Assembly (NCBI GenBank): GCA_947442115.1
Contig: CANEVK010000045.1
Coordinates: 1 to 12,668 of the forward strand
DNA length: 12,668 nucleotides
Reading direction: 5' to 3'
From: Bacteriovoracaceae bacterium
GTDB taxonomy: Bacteria; Bdellovibrionota; Bacteriovoracia; Bacteriovoracales; Bacteriovoracaceae
The notes under the pieces: model-generated
The model's database searches: none
The model's input: only the letters and a program-made list of their open reading frames with translations
Told to the model about the DNA's origin: nothing
Part shown: piece after piece, positions 1 through 6,905 of the stretch
How positions within the stretch are numbered: the first letter of the stretch is position 1
Layout: each line of letters begins with the position of its first letter
Program-made: the position numbers and the translations under genes

Positions 1-639
1 AGAAGCACCTTGTAGTTCCATCCATTTTTTTCCTGAGCTTGGTACGCTGTTCTCACGATTACAGGCCTCAGCAACAAAATAACTGTAACTTTCATGGCAA
101 AGACCAATGTCGAGTGCAAACGCAAGATTATAAAAATCTTTAATCATGGGATAATGATAGTAATCATTAGTCATGGCAATAATAACGGCCAGAGCCGCTG
201 AATATAATGATTTCCTGAAAAGATGAAGATCTGTTTCATGCATTCTGATCAGTTCATTTCGAGGGATAGCACAAAACTCTTCATGACAAGCAAGAGCAAA
301 ATTTAAAAAATGGCTTGAGCGACTAAATGTCTCACGAAAAAAGATTTCAATTTCTATTGTTTTTTGTCGTAAGTCTTTTTCAAATTGCAAATACTTCAAC
401 TCTTTAAATAATGTCTGAAATTGAGAAATAATTAATTGATCAGTCACTGCGATATAATCAAACGTCGTTTGCGTGATCGCATATTTTTTTATAAATGCTT
501 CTTCAATTAAAATTCCAGGTTTTAAAAGATAGAATTGTCTTCCCTCTTTTGTGGTCAGATAAACATGGCCATCACAAATTGTTTTTTTTGCCAAATCTTT
601 GACTTGTAGAGGTTTTGAATTGTTGAGATTTGTCTTCAT
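1..639 (-). CDS. Partial protein resembling a degenerate HD-domain (HD-GYP-like) regulator
   Basis: An open frame of 213 codons runs from an ATG at 639 off the left edge, so the C-terminus is missing. A GGA 7 bases upstream of the ATG is a weak ribosome binding site. The first 60 residues (with DGHVYLTTKEGRQFYLLKPG) look like the short N-terminal sensor or adaptor segment found before HD-GYP domains. From about residue 140 the helical pattern resembles the start of an HD domain, but where HD proteins have Leu-His-Asp-Ile-Gly this one reads FALDIGLCHE. The metal-binding His is replaced while Asp-Ile-Gly stays. If the alignment is right, the protein is probably not an active cyclic-di-GMP phosphodiesterase and may act as a binding or scaffold protein. 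No signal peptide or membrane segment is visible. The reading frame is certain; the family assignment is an inference. Confidence 0.65.
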   Translation of the reverse strand, partial: MKTNLNNSKPLQVKDLAKKTICDGHVYLTTKEGRQFYLLKPGILIEEAFIKKYAITQTTFDYIAVTDQLIISQFQTLFKELKYLQFEKDLRQKTIEIEIFFRETFSRSSHFLNFALACHEEFCAIPRNELIRMHETDLHLFRKSLYSAALAVIIAMTNDYYHYPMIKDFYNLAFALDIGLCHESYSYFVAEACNRENSVPSSGKKWMELQGAS

Positions 640-808
640 AAAAAAATCCAATATTTCTCACTATCTATCGGTCTAATAGAGGATCAATGTGAGAGCTATT
701 TTTTTGAAATGAAATCCATGAATTCAGAGATAATTAATCAGGGATGTTTTCATATATTCAATCCCTTATGATTGAATCATTTGGAAACTATCAGATCAAT
801 CATGTCAA
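640..808. other. Intergenic region between the transporter operon and the HD-like gene
   Basis: This 169-base AT-rich gap lies downstream of the transporter operon and upstream of the HD-like gene, both on the minus strand. It should contain the operon's transcription end and the promoter of the next gene. I see no GC-rich hairpin followed by a T-run, so there is no classical terminator. The only clear structure is the inverted repeat at 756-780. No convincing sigma-70 promoter was found. Confidence 0.5.
756..780. repeat. Overlapping inverted repeats
   Basis: Bases 756-763 (ATTCAATC) and 770-777 (GATTGAAT) form a perfect 8-bp inverted repeat around a 6-base spacer. Overlapping it, 768-780 (ATGATTGAATCAT) is a perfect odd palindrome with 6-bp arms. 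Neither is GC-rich or followed by a T-run on either strand. A protein binding site for the downstream HD-like gene, or a weak transcript end for the transporter operon, are both possible. Confidence 0.5.
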
Positions 809-2530
809 CTAAGGACGGGTTTCCCGGGCCAGTCCTTTTGGAATGGCCGAGAGTAACGATCGTGTGTACTCTTCCTTGGCATTTTTGTAGATTCGGCTCG
901 CCTTATCCATCTCAATGATTTTTCCGGCGTACATCACACCCACTTCGTCTGCAATAAAATTGACCACACTTAAATCATGAGAAATGAAAATATAGGTCAA
1001 TCCAAATTCTTGCTGTAAATCTAAAAGTAAATTTAAAACCTGAGCTTGAATGGAGACGTCTAGGGCCGAAACGGACTCATCACAAATAACAAATTCTGGT
1101 CTAAGCATGAGTGCACGGGCAATACAAATTCTCTGTCTTTGACCACCAGAGAACTCATGAGGATAACGACTCATGTGATTTGATTTCAGGCCAACTTTTT
1201 CAATTAACTCTCGGGCCATATCAAAGCGTTCATTCTTATTGGCACCAACTTTATGTATATTGAGTGGCTCTGTTAAAATATCTGTAATGGTCATGCGCGG
1301 ATTAAGTGATGAATAAGGATCCTGAAAAATAATCTGCATTTTTTTTCTGAGTTGCCTTAATTCTTCATGGTAAACATGAGTGATATCTTTACCATCATAA
1401 ATAATTTTTCCGGCCGAAGGCTCAACTAACCGCAGGATACTTCGCCCCAGAGTGGTTTTACCACAACCTGACTCACCTACCAGTCCAAGAGTTTGCCCTT
1501 TTTTTAGTTTAAAGCTGACACCATCAACTGCTTTAAAGTGATCTACAGTTCGTCCAAATAACCCACCTTTAATAGGGAATTGAGTCACTAATTGATCTAC
1601 TTCCAGCAAAATCTGAGATTCAGATTTCACCTCCTGTTCTTTATCAAAAACCTGGACTCTTTCCACGGGTACAATTTTTTCTTCACCCGACTCAGTCATA
1701 AAATCACTGACCGTAAGAAGACGTCTCGGATTGGCGCCTAATTTTGGTCTACAAGCGAGTAGACCCTTGGTGTAGGGATGAGTTGCTGAATGAAAAATTG
1801 TTTGTGCATGATTTTTTTCCACAACATTTGATCTGTACATGACCACAACATCATCAGCAATATCACCAATTACCCCTAGATCATGAGTGATAAACATCAT
1901 GCTCATTTTATACTCTTGCTGAAGCTTTTGCAGAAGTTCAAGCACCTGCTTTTGAATCGTCACATCGAGAGCTGTTGTAGGTTCATCAGCAATCAAAAGT
2001 TTAGGATCACAAGAAATCGCCATGGCAATCATCACTCGTTGTTTTTGGCCACCAGACATTTCATGAGGGTACTTATGAGCACTTGAACTAGGATTGGGAA
2101 TTCCCACCTGATTCATTAAATGCACGGCCTTTTCCCAGGCCTCTTTTTTTGATAAATTTTTGTGGACTCTGAGGGCCTCAGAAATTTGCTCACCCACCTT
2201 AAAGACAGGGTTAAGACTTGTCATGGGCTCCTGAAAAATCATCGAGATATCGTTCCCTCGAATCGCTCTCATTTGCTGTTCATTTAATTTAAGTAAGTCT
2301 TGTCCGTTAAAATAAATTTCTCCGCTTGGAATTCTTGCTGCAGGTTTCTGAAGTAGGCCCATCACGGCAAGTGAGGTCACACTTTTACCAGAACCAGACT
2401 CTCCTACAATACCAATCGTCTTACCTTGAGGGATATCAAAGGATATATTATTCACGGCCCGAATAATGCCTTCACTCGTTTGAAATTCAACTGTTAAATT
2501 TTTTACCGACAAAAGGTTATTTAAAGACAT
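809..2530 (-). CDS. Peptide ABC transporter, fused double ATPase subunit (OppD-OppF type)
   Basis: This cytoplasmic subunit of 573 residues powers peptide (or related solute) import and joins both nucleotide-binding domains in one chain, as in YejF or GsiA. Domain 1 has Walker A GESGSGKS at 43-50, Q-loop Gln100, signature MSGGQ at 158-162, Walker B LLIADE at 178-183 and switch His216. It is followed by the oligopeptide-transporter C-terminal motif HPYTKGLL at 251-258. A charged linker at about 270-305 leads to domain 2, with Walker A GESGCGKT at 352-359, signature FSGGQ at 460-464, Walker B VICDE at 481-485 and His518. Both ATP sites therefore look intact. One local oddity is YRSN at 232-235, where domain 2 has the usual YAGK. 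It is the last gene of the operon and starts 4 bases after the OppC-type permease. An AAGGA about 10 bases upstream of the ATG lies within the end of that permease gene. Confidence 0.95.
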   Translation of the reverse strand: MSLNNLLSVKNLTVEFQTSEGIIRAVNNISFDIPQGKTIGIVGESGSGKSVTSLAVMGLLQKPAARIPSGEIYFNGQDLLKLNEQQMRAIRGNDISMIFQEPMTSLNPVFKVGEQISEALRVHKNLSKKEAWEKAVHLMNQVGIPNPSSSAHKYPHEMSGGQKQRVMIAMAISCDPKLLIADEPTTALDVTIQKQVLELLQKLQQEYKMSMMFITHDLGVIGDIADDVVVMYRSNVVEKNHAQTIFHSATHPYTKGLLACRPKLGANPRRLLTVSDFMTESGEEKIVPVERVQVFDKEQEVKSESQILLEVDQLVTQFPIKGGLFGRTVDHFKAVDGVSFKLKKGQTLGLVGESGCGKTTLGRSILRLVEPSAGKIIYDGKDITHVYHEELRQLRKKMQIIFQDPYSSLNPRMTITDILTEPLNIHKVGANKNERFDMARELIEKVGLKSNHMSRYPHEFSGGQRQRICIARALMLRPEFVICDESVSALDVSIQAQVLNLLLDLQQEFGLTYIFISHDLSVVNFIADEVGVMYAGKIIEMDKASRIYKNAKEEYTRSLLSAIPKGLARETRP

Positions 2531-2534
2531 AAAT

Positions 2535-3386
2535 TTATTTTCCTTTTAACTTTGGATCGAGGGCATCTCTTAAAGCATCACCAAGAATATTAAAGGCGAG
2601 TAGAATAAAAAACATAGCTAGAGTCGCTCCGGCCAGTTGCCACCACACACCACGAACCAGCTCAAGTTTTGCATCATCTATCATCGTTCCCCAACTTGGC
2701 TCTCCCTGAACTCCAAGTCCAAGGTAAGACAAAATGACTTCTGACTTAATCGCCGTCTGAAACTGCATTGACGTGTTGATGATGACAATATGACTGACAT
2801 TCGGAAGGATATGACGAAAAAGTTTTCTCATATGACCACCACCGATGGCACCAGCGGCCTGAACATATTCTCTTTCTTTGTGCTTAAGGACCTCACCTCG
2901 GATCAGACGACAAAGATTTACCCAGCTCGTCGCTCCTAAGGCGACATAAACAGAAAAGATCCCCTTGCCTAAAATGAGAGTAATAGAGATGAGCAACATG
3001 ATATTTGGAACAGAAGAGAATGTGGTATAGAGCCAAGTCACGAAGTCATCTATCCAGCCTCCAAAGTACCCTGCGAGGGCCCCTAGAATCACTCCTATCG
3101 GAATAGCGATGAGGGCAGCTGCCGCTCCAACCGACATGGCAACTTGAGTCCCCCTAATCACTTTCTGTAAAACACTTCTTCCGAAAATGTCAGTCCCAAG
3201 TAAGTGATCAAAAGAAGGGGCCAAGTTAGAGGCACCTACTTCTTGGGACCAGTTTGAGGCTATCCATCCCAGACCAGAAAACAAGGCGACAAAAAAATAG
3301 AGAAAGACAATCAATATTGAAATGAGTGCCAGCTTGTCTTGGGCAAGCCTATAAAATGCATCCTTCCATAATGAGTTCTTATTCAT
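2535..3386 (-). CDS. Peptide ABC transporter permease, OppC/DppC type
   Basis: This inner-membrane permease of 283 residues pairs with the OppB-type subunit to form the channel. It has the OppC-type N-terminus: a membrane helix at about 20-42, then a periplasmic stretch ending in [11 protein letters not shown] (61-71), a hallmark of this family. Further hydrophobic segments lie at about 84-108, 115-140, 143-160, 198-222 and 248-268. The EAA loop that contacts the ATPase is at about 174-198 ([20 protein letters not shown]). The C-terminal [14 protein letters not shown] is also typical. Length is normal for DppC/OppC and shorter than YejE. An AGGA sits 4 bases before the ATG and overlaps the stop region of the preceding permease, suggesting translational coupling. 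Confidence 0.95.
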   Translation of the reverse strand: MNKNSLWKDAFYRLAQDKLALISILIVFLYFFVALFSGLGWIASNWSQEVGASNLAPSFDHLLGTDIFGRSVLQKVIRGTQVAMSVGAAAALIAIPIGVILGALAGYFGGWIDDFVTWLYTTFSSVPNIMLLISITLILGKGIFSVYVALGATSWVNLCRLIRGEVLKHKEREYVQAAGAIGGGHMRKLFRHILPNVSHIVIINTSMQFQTAIKSEVILSYLGLGVQGEPSWGTMIDDAKLELVRGVWWQLAGATLAMFFILLAFNILGDALRDALDPKLKGK

Positions 3387-3392
3387 AAATTC

Positions 3393-4328
3393 CTAATTAA
3401 ACTTTATTCTTGGATCGGCGATTGTATAAAGAATATCGGAAAGCAATCCAAATAATATGTAACCAACACTAGAAAGAATCGCCATCGCCTTCATGACTGG
3501 AAAGTCTGAAGCATTCAGAGCATTTAAAGTCATTCCCCCTAATCCAGGTATACTAAAGAAATTTTCTAATAAAAGCGCCCCAAGGATTAAAGAAGGGATT
3601 TGTATGACGACATAAGTAATAATAGGAATAAGAGCATTCCTCAGTACATGTCTCAAAAGTATCGTGAATTCACTCAAACCTTTTGAGCGAGCAGTACGAA
3701 CATAGTCCTGATAAATTTCATCTAAAATCACTGTCCTAAAAAATCTCACATCTGGCCCGATACTTAAGACAATCCAAATAATGGCCGGTAGGGCCACGTA
3801 GGAAATGAAGTGCGGAAACTCTGGATCAAATCCTGAAATTTCAAACCACCCCAGCTTAAAAGCAAAAAACCATTGAAAAAAGAGAATGTAGGCCAGGGCC
3901 GAGATACTCATTCCAGCGATGCAGAGAACTCTGATAAATAAATCAATTCCCTTCCCTCGATAATAGGCAACGAAAAGGGAAATAAAGAGAGATAAAACAG
4001 TCGAGATCACAAAGGCCGGAACTGATAGACAGAGGGAGGGATAGGCCCCCTGTAAAATCATTTTGGAGATTTCTTGTTTGGTCGCCCAGGAATGGCCAAA
4101 ATCAAAAGTAAAAGCGGACTTAACCACATCAAGGTATTGCAACCAAAGGGACTTATTAAGTCCTAGTTGCTCGCGTAGATCGGCCATTTGTCTTGCGGTT
4201 GCATTTTTACCAAGTAAAACAGCGGTTGGATCTCCAGAGACTAAATTAAACAATACAAAGATAATAAGACTGACCCCTAATAGAACAGGGATCATATAGA
4301 GAAGTCTTCGGATTATATATTTAGTCAT
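3393..4328 (-). CDS. Peptide ABC transporter permease, OppB/DppB type
   Basis: This inner-membrane permease of 311 residues begins with the typical MTKYIIRRLLYMIPVLLGVS, whose first helix runs to about residue 30. It is followed by the conserved SGDPTAVLLG and a periplasmic region carrying REQLGLNKSLWLQY. Other hydrophobic segments are at about 97-123, 131-160, 173-193, 231-260 and 279-303, six in all. The EAA loop is at about 211-235 (RTARSKGLSEFTILLRHVLR). ENFFSIPGLGGM at 255-266 and the ending ADPRIKF are standard for OppB/DppB. The gene starts 9 bases after the solute-binding protein gene, with AGGA about 5 bases before the ATG. The substrate cannot be read from the permease. Confidence 0.95.
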   Translation of the reverse strand: MTKYIIRRLLYMIPVLLGVSLIIFVLFNLVSGDPTAVLLGKNATARQMADLREQLGLNKSLWLQYLDVVKSAFTFDFGHSWATKQEISKMILQGAYPSLCLSVPAFVISTVLSLFISLFVAYYRGKGIDLFIRVLCIAGMSISALAYILFFQWFFAFKLGWFEISGFDPEFPHFISYVALPAIIWIVLSIGPDVRFFRTVILDEIYQDYVRTARSKGLSEFTILLRHVLRNALIPIITYVVIQIPSLILGALLLENFFSIPGLGGMTLNALNASDFPVMKAMAILSSVGYILFGLLSDILYTIADPRIKFN

Positions 4329-4337
4329 TCAAATCCT

Positions 4338-6095
4338 TTAAAACTTCTTACTCAATTCTTTCTTAACTTCTAAATCAACATTCAAATATTGAAATTGTGA
4401 ATGATTGAATTCCATAAATTTATAATTTTTCAGCCAGGCATGAGAAAGATAAAATTTTGTTCTGTTAAAACCAAAAATCCAAGGCATTTCAGTCGCCACC
4501 ATCTCATTCATCTTTTCATAAAAAGCTGATCTCTCTGGCCCATCCTGAAGAACTGTAGCGCTTTTAAATAAAGTATCAAATTCAGGGTGACAATAATTTG
4601 CTCCATTTGATCCTGGTGAGGCATTTGGGCAATAAAGTAATCCAAGAAAATTTTCAGCATCGGGATAATCTGCTCCCCAGGCCATGGTGTACATCTGGTG
4701 CTGGCGTTTGGTCACTTTATTCACGAGCTCAGGCCAAGTATTCATACCAACTTTAATCGTGATGCCTATTTTTTCTAAATTTTTTGCAAAATGTTCAATC
4801 ATTTGTCGAGAAACAGTTTCGTTCCTGGTTTGAATAACAATCGCAGGTAATCCTTTACCATTTGGATAGCCAGCTTCGGCCAAAAGTTTCTTGGCCATTT
4901 CTAGATCGTATTTGACAAAAGGATTTCTAAATTCTTTTCTATACCCACCTAGACCTGGAGGAATAACACTTTGAGCTTCGACTGCTGAGGAATTATAAAA
5001 TAATTTGTTGGCTTCATTTCGATCCCAGGCCATCGACATCGCCTGACGAAGCTTTTTATTTTTTAAAATCGGATCATCATGATTAAAACTAAAAAAAGTC
5101 ACATCGAGCTGAGCATTGGAAAATAAACGCATTCCCTTACTTTTAAGTTCTGGGGCCAATTCTTTCCCGCCAAGCACAGCAGAGTCAAAATTATCTTTTG
5201 GAATTTCTAAGAGATCGGCACGAGCTTTTTGAAAGGAGAGCCATTTCGGCTGAGATTCAATAATCACATCGACAATAATTTTATCAACAAGAGGAATTCT
5301 TTTTCCAGCATCGGCCAGAAGCCCTCTCTTGTCATCACCTTCTTCGCCCTCTGAAGGGTAAAACTTCTCACGAAAAGTAGGATTTTTTGTATAAACGATA
5401 CGATTGGATTGCTGAAAAACTGGTAAAATAAAAGGTCCAGTTCCCACGGGGTGATTTAAAAACTCTTTTCCAAAATGCTCCACGGCCTCTTTTGAAACAA
5501 TAAAAGAGTAAGGCATGGCCAATGCATAAAGGAACTGAGGATAAGGTTTTTTTAACTTAAATGAGATCGTATAATTATCAATCTTTTTTAATCCCTCAAT
5601 ATCCTCATTATAATTTGTTGCCGGAAGGTTGGCATTTTTCTCCTTCCATTCATTCAACCCAACAATTTTATCATCAAGGAGCCACCACCCCTTCGCCTGC
5701 AATTTTGGATCGGCCAGTCTTTTAATGGAATAAATCACATCATCAATTTTAAGTTCGCGGCCCTTACCGTCCTTAAAAGCTGAGCTGTCATGAAAAAGGA
5801 TCCCTGGCTTAATTTGAATTGTATAAACAAGTCCATCAGCGCTCACTGTCGGGAGGGACTCCGCCAGATTAGGCATAAGTTCATAAGGTCTTTTCAACGG
5901 GTGAAATTCATAGAGGCCTTCATAAACTTTACCAATCTCATTCCCAGAGTATGTATCTGAAGCATGTATCGGATCAAAACCTGAAATTTTCTCTGGAGAA
6001 ATAAGATGTATTTCTCTTTCGTCAAAATTTCTATCTTTTGAGCATGAGGAAATCAAAAATAAGGTGACAAAAAAAATTAATCCAAAAGCTTTCAT
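4338..6095 (-). CDS. Peptide-binding lipoprotein of the ABC transporter (SBP_bac_5, OppA/DppA type)
   Basis: This 585-residue extracytoplasmic solute-binding protein presents peptides or similar solutes to the two permeases. The N-terminus is a lipoprotein signal (hydrophobic residues 4-15) with lipobox ISSC, so Cys18 should be lipidated; the next residue is Ser. The family-5 fold is shown by LISPEKISGFDPIHASDTY near the start, by PGILFHDSSAFKDG and KIDDVIYSIKRLADP, and by the C-terminal hinge motif YPDAENFLGLLYCPNASPGS. The length is slightly above the usual 530-550. It is the first gene of the four-gene operon, with GGAGAG 8 bases upstream of the ATG. In Gram-negatives such proteins are usually soluble in the periplasm, so the lipid anchor is notable. 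Peptide specificity is a family-level inference; other ligands are possible. Confidence 0.93.
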   Translation of the reverse strand: MKAFGLIFFVTLFLISSCSKDRNFDEREIHLISPEKISGFDPIHASDTYSGNEIGKVYEGLYEFHPLKRPYELMPNLAESLPTVSADGLVYTIQIKPGILFHDSSAFKDGKGRELKIDDVIYSIKRLADPKLQAKGWWLLDDKIVGLNEWKEKNANLPATNYNEDIEGLKKIDNYTISFKLKKPYPQFLYALAMPYSFIVSKEAVEHFGKEFLNHPVGTGPFILPVFQQSNRIVYTKNPTFREKFYPSEGEEGDDKRGLLADAGKRIPLVDKIIVDVIIESQPKWLSFQKARADLLEIPKDNFDSAVLGGKELAPELKSKGMRLFSNAQLDVTFFSFNHDDPILKNKKLRQAMSMAWDRNEANKLFYNSSAVEAQSVIPPGLGGYRKEFRNPFVKYDLEMAKKLLAEAGYPNGKGLPAIVIQTRNETVSRQMIEHFAKNLEKIGITIKVGMNTWPELVNKVTKRQHQMYTMAWGADYPDAENFLGLLYCPNASPGSNGANYCHPEFDTLFKSATVLQDGPERSAFYEKMNEMVATEMPWIFGFNRTKFYLSHAWLKNYKFMEFNHSQFQYLNVDLEVKKELSKKF

Positions 6096-6103
6096 GGCCT
6101 AAT

Positions 6104-6134
6104 CTCTCCAAAAAATTGCATATTGCTTATTGTA
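6104..6134 (-). promoter_or_regulatory. Ribosome binding site and possible -10 of the peptide transporter operon
   Basis: On the minus strand GGAGAG (6104-6109) lies 8 bases before the ATG of the solute-binding protein and is a good ribosome binding site. TACAAT (6129-6134) matches the sigma-70 -10 consensus at five of six positions. No good -35 lies at the normal distance, so the promoter call is weak. The 105-base gap to the upstream lipoprotein gene has room for a promoter and shows no clear terminator. Confidence 0.4.
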
Positions 6135-6200
6135 TTCTTATCCAGAATTTTATCACTACAAAAACGCTTGGCACTAAGTCAGTCAACTATTGGCGTTGCA

Positions 6201-6854
6201 CTAATTCCAAAAGAGTTCAAGGGACAGAATGGGATCTTCCTTGCCAGCAGATTTTTTTGAATGAAGAAGAATTTCAGTTCGTTTAAAGAAAGATTCAGTA
6301 AGATTGGCAGCGCGAAGCTCTAGTTCATGATGAGATCCGACATCTTTTTTAATGGAGAGAAAATATTTCTTTTTTTCAACCTGATAAATGTGATCCATTA
6401 CAATTCGACTTTCCGAATCATAGTTGAGTGCAAGCCCTAAGTCTTGATAAAGCATCAGGCGAATCAGAGACCTTAACTCAAGCATAAACTCCCTGGCCAG
6501 CTGTGCAGACTCTCCATGATTGATTAAATAATTTTTTATTCCTTGCTCAATTCTTCGCTCAAAAGAATGACCGGCCACTCGCTCTTCTTTTAATGTTGAA
6601 AGATTTCTCAACTCAAGGACCTCTTCCCCATGAAAAGGAATAGAAACGGCGAGGATCCAATGTTCTTTTTCTTTTAAAAAAGCTTCAAAGCTAAAACGAT
6701 ACTGGCTCCCATTAAGACTGATTCGCCCCTTGCCTTCTCCTTGGCCCTTCAAAGCTTTCAAGAGTTCGGGAATTTCTTTGTCATTCAAATTTTTTGAGAC
6801 GATGGTTGCACACGAAGAAAATAAAATAAGACTTAAAAGGAGAAATTTTGACAT
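6201..6854 (-). CDS. Small lipoprotein, possibly LolB-like
   Basis: This protein has 217 residues, with a short signal peptide and lipobox FSSC; Cys15 is the predicted lipidation site and is followed by Ala, consistent with an outer-membrane destination under the E. coli sorting rule. The mature part begins with a helix (KEIPELLKALKGQGEGKGRI) and then beta strands such as RISLNGSQYRFSFEAF and EHWILAVSIPFHGEEVLEL. Size, lipobox and this GKGRI - FSFEAF - hydrophobic-strand order resemble LolB, the outer-membrane acceptor that inserts lipoproteins delivered by LolA. The upstream neighbour is a TPR protein, and a TPR gene next to lolB is known in Pseudomonas (from memory). Resemblance is weak at residue level, so a family-specific lipoprotein of unknown role is the alternative. 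No Shine-Dalgarno sequence stands before the ATG, which lies in an 18-bp palindrome. Confidence 0.6.
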   Translation of the reverse strand: MSKFLLLSLILFSSCATIVSKNLNDKEIPELLKALKGQGEGKGRISLNGSQYRFSFEAFLKEKEHWILAVSIPFHGEEVLELRNLSTLKEERVAGHSFERRIEQGIKNYLINHGESAQLAREFMLELRSLIRLMLYQDLGLALNYDSESRIVMDHIYQVEKKKYFLSIKKDVGSHHELELRAANLTESFFKRTEILLHSKKSAGKEDPILSLELFWN

Positions 6855-6862
6855 GTCAAAAT
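6845..6862. repeat. Perfect 18-bp palindrome spanning a start codon
   Basis: The sequence ATTTTGACATGTCAAAAT is perfectly self-complementary. The start codon of the 217-residue lipoprotein (minus strand, 6852-6854) is at its centre. In the mRNA it could fold as a 7-bp AU-rich stem with the AUG in a CAUG tetraloop. As DNA it could be an operator. The function is unknown. Confidence 0.7.
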
Positions 6863-6905
6863 AGTGAGACTAATCCCCTTTTTTTGCAAGGAAATTTAGC
6901 ACCCA

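Noticed and set aside
1883..2086. 67-codon plus-strand frame inside the fused ATPase gene
   Set aside because: It lies antisense within a strongly conserved ATPase domain, and its protein shows no family features.
4063..4299. 78-codon plus-strand frame opposite the OppB-type permease
   Set aside because: It is a shadow of the permease N-terminal coding region, with no supporting binding site or recognisable protein.
809..6095. Assignment of the transporter as YejABEF (microcin C importer)
   Set aside because: The fused ATPase fits YejF, but the permeases (311 and 283 residues) are shorter than YejB and YejE and match the ordinary Opp/Dpp type.
6136..6200. Possible terminator between the LolB-like gene and the transporter operon (AACGC and GCGTT arms)
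   Set aside because: The arms are only 5 bp and separated by more than 20 bases, so the hairpin would be too weak to call.
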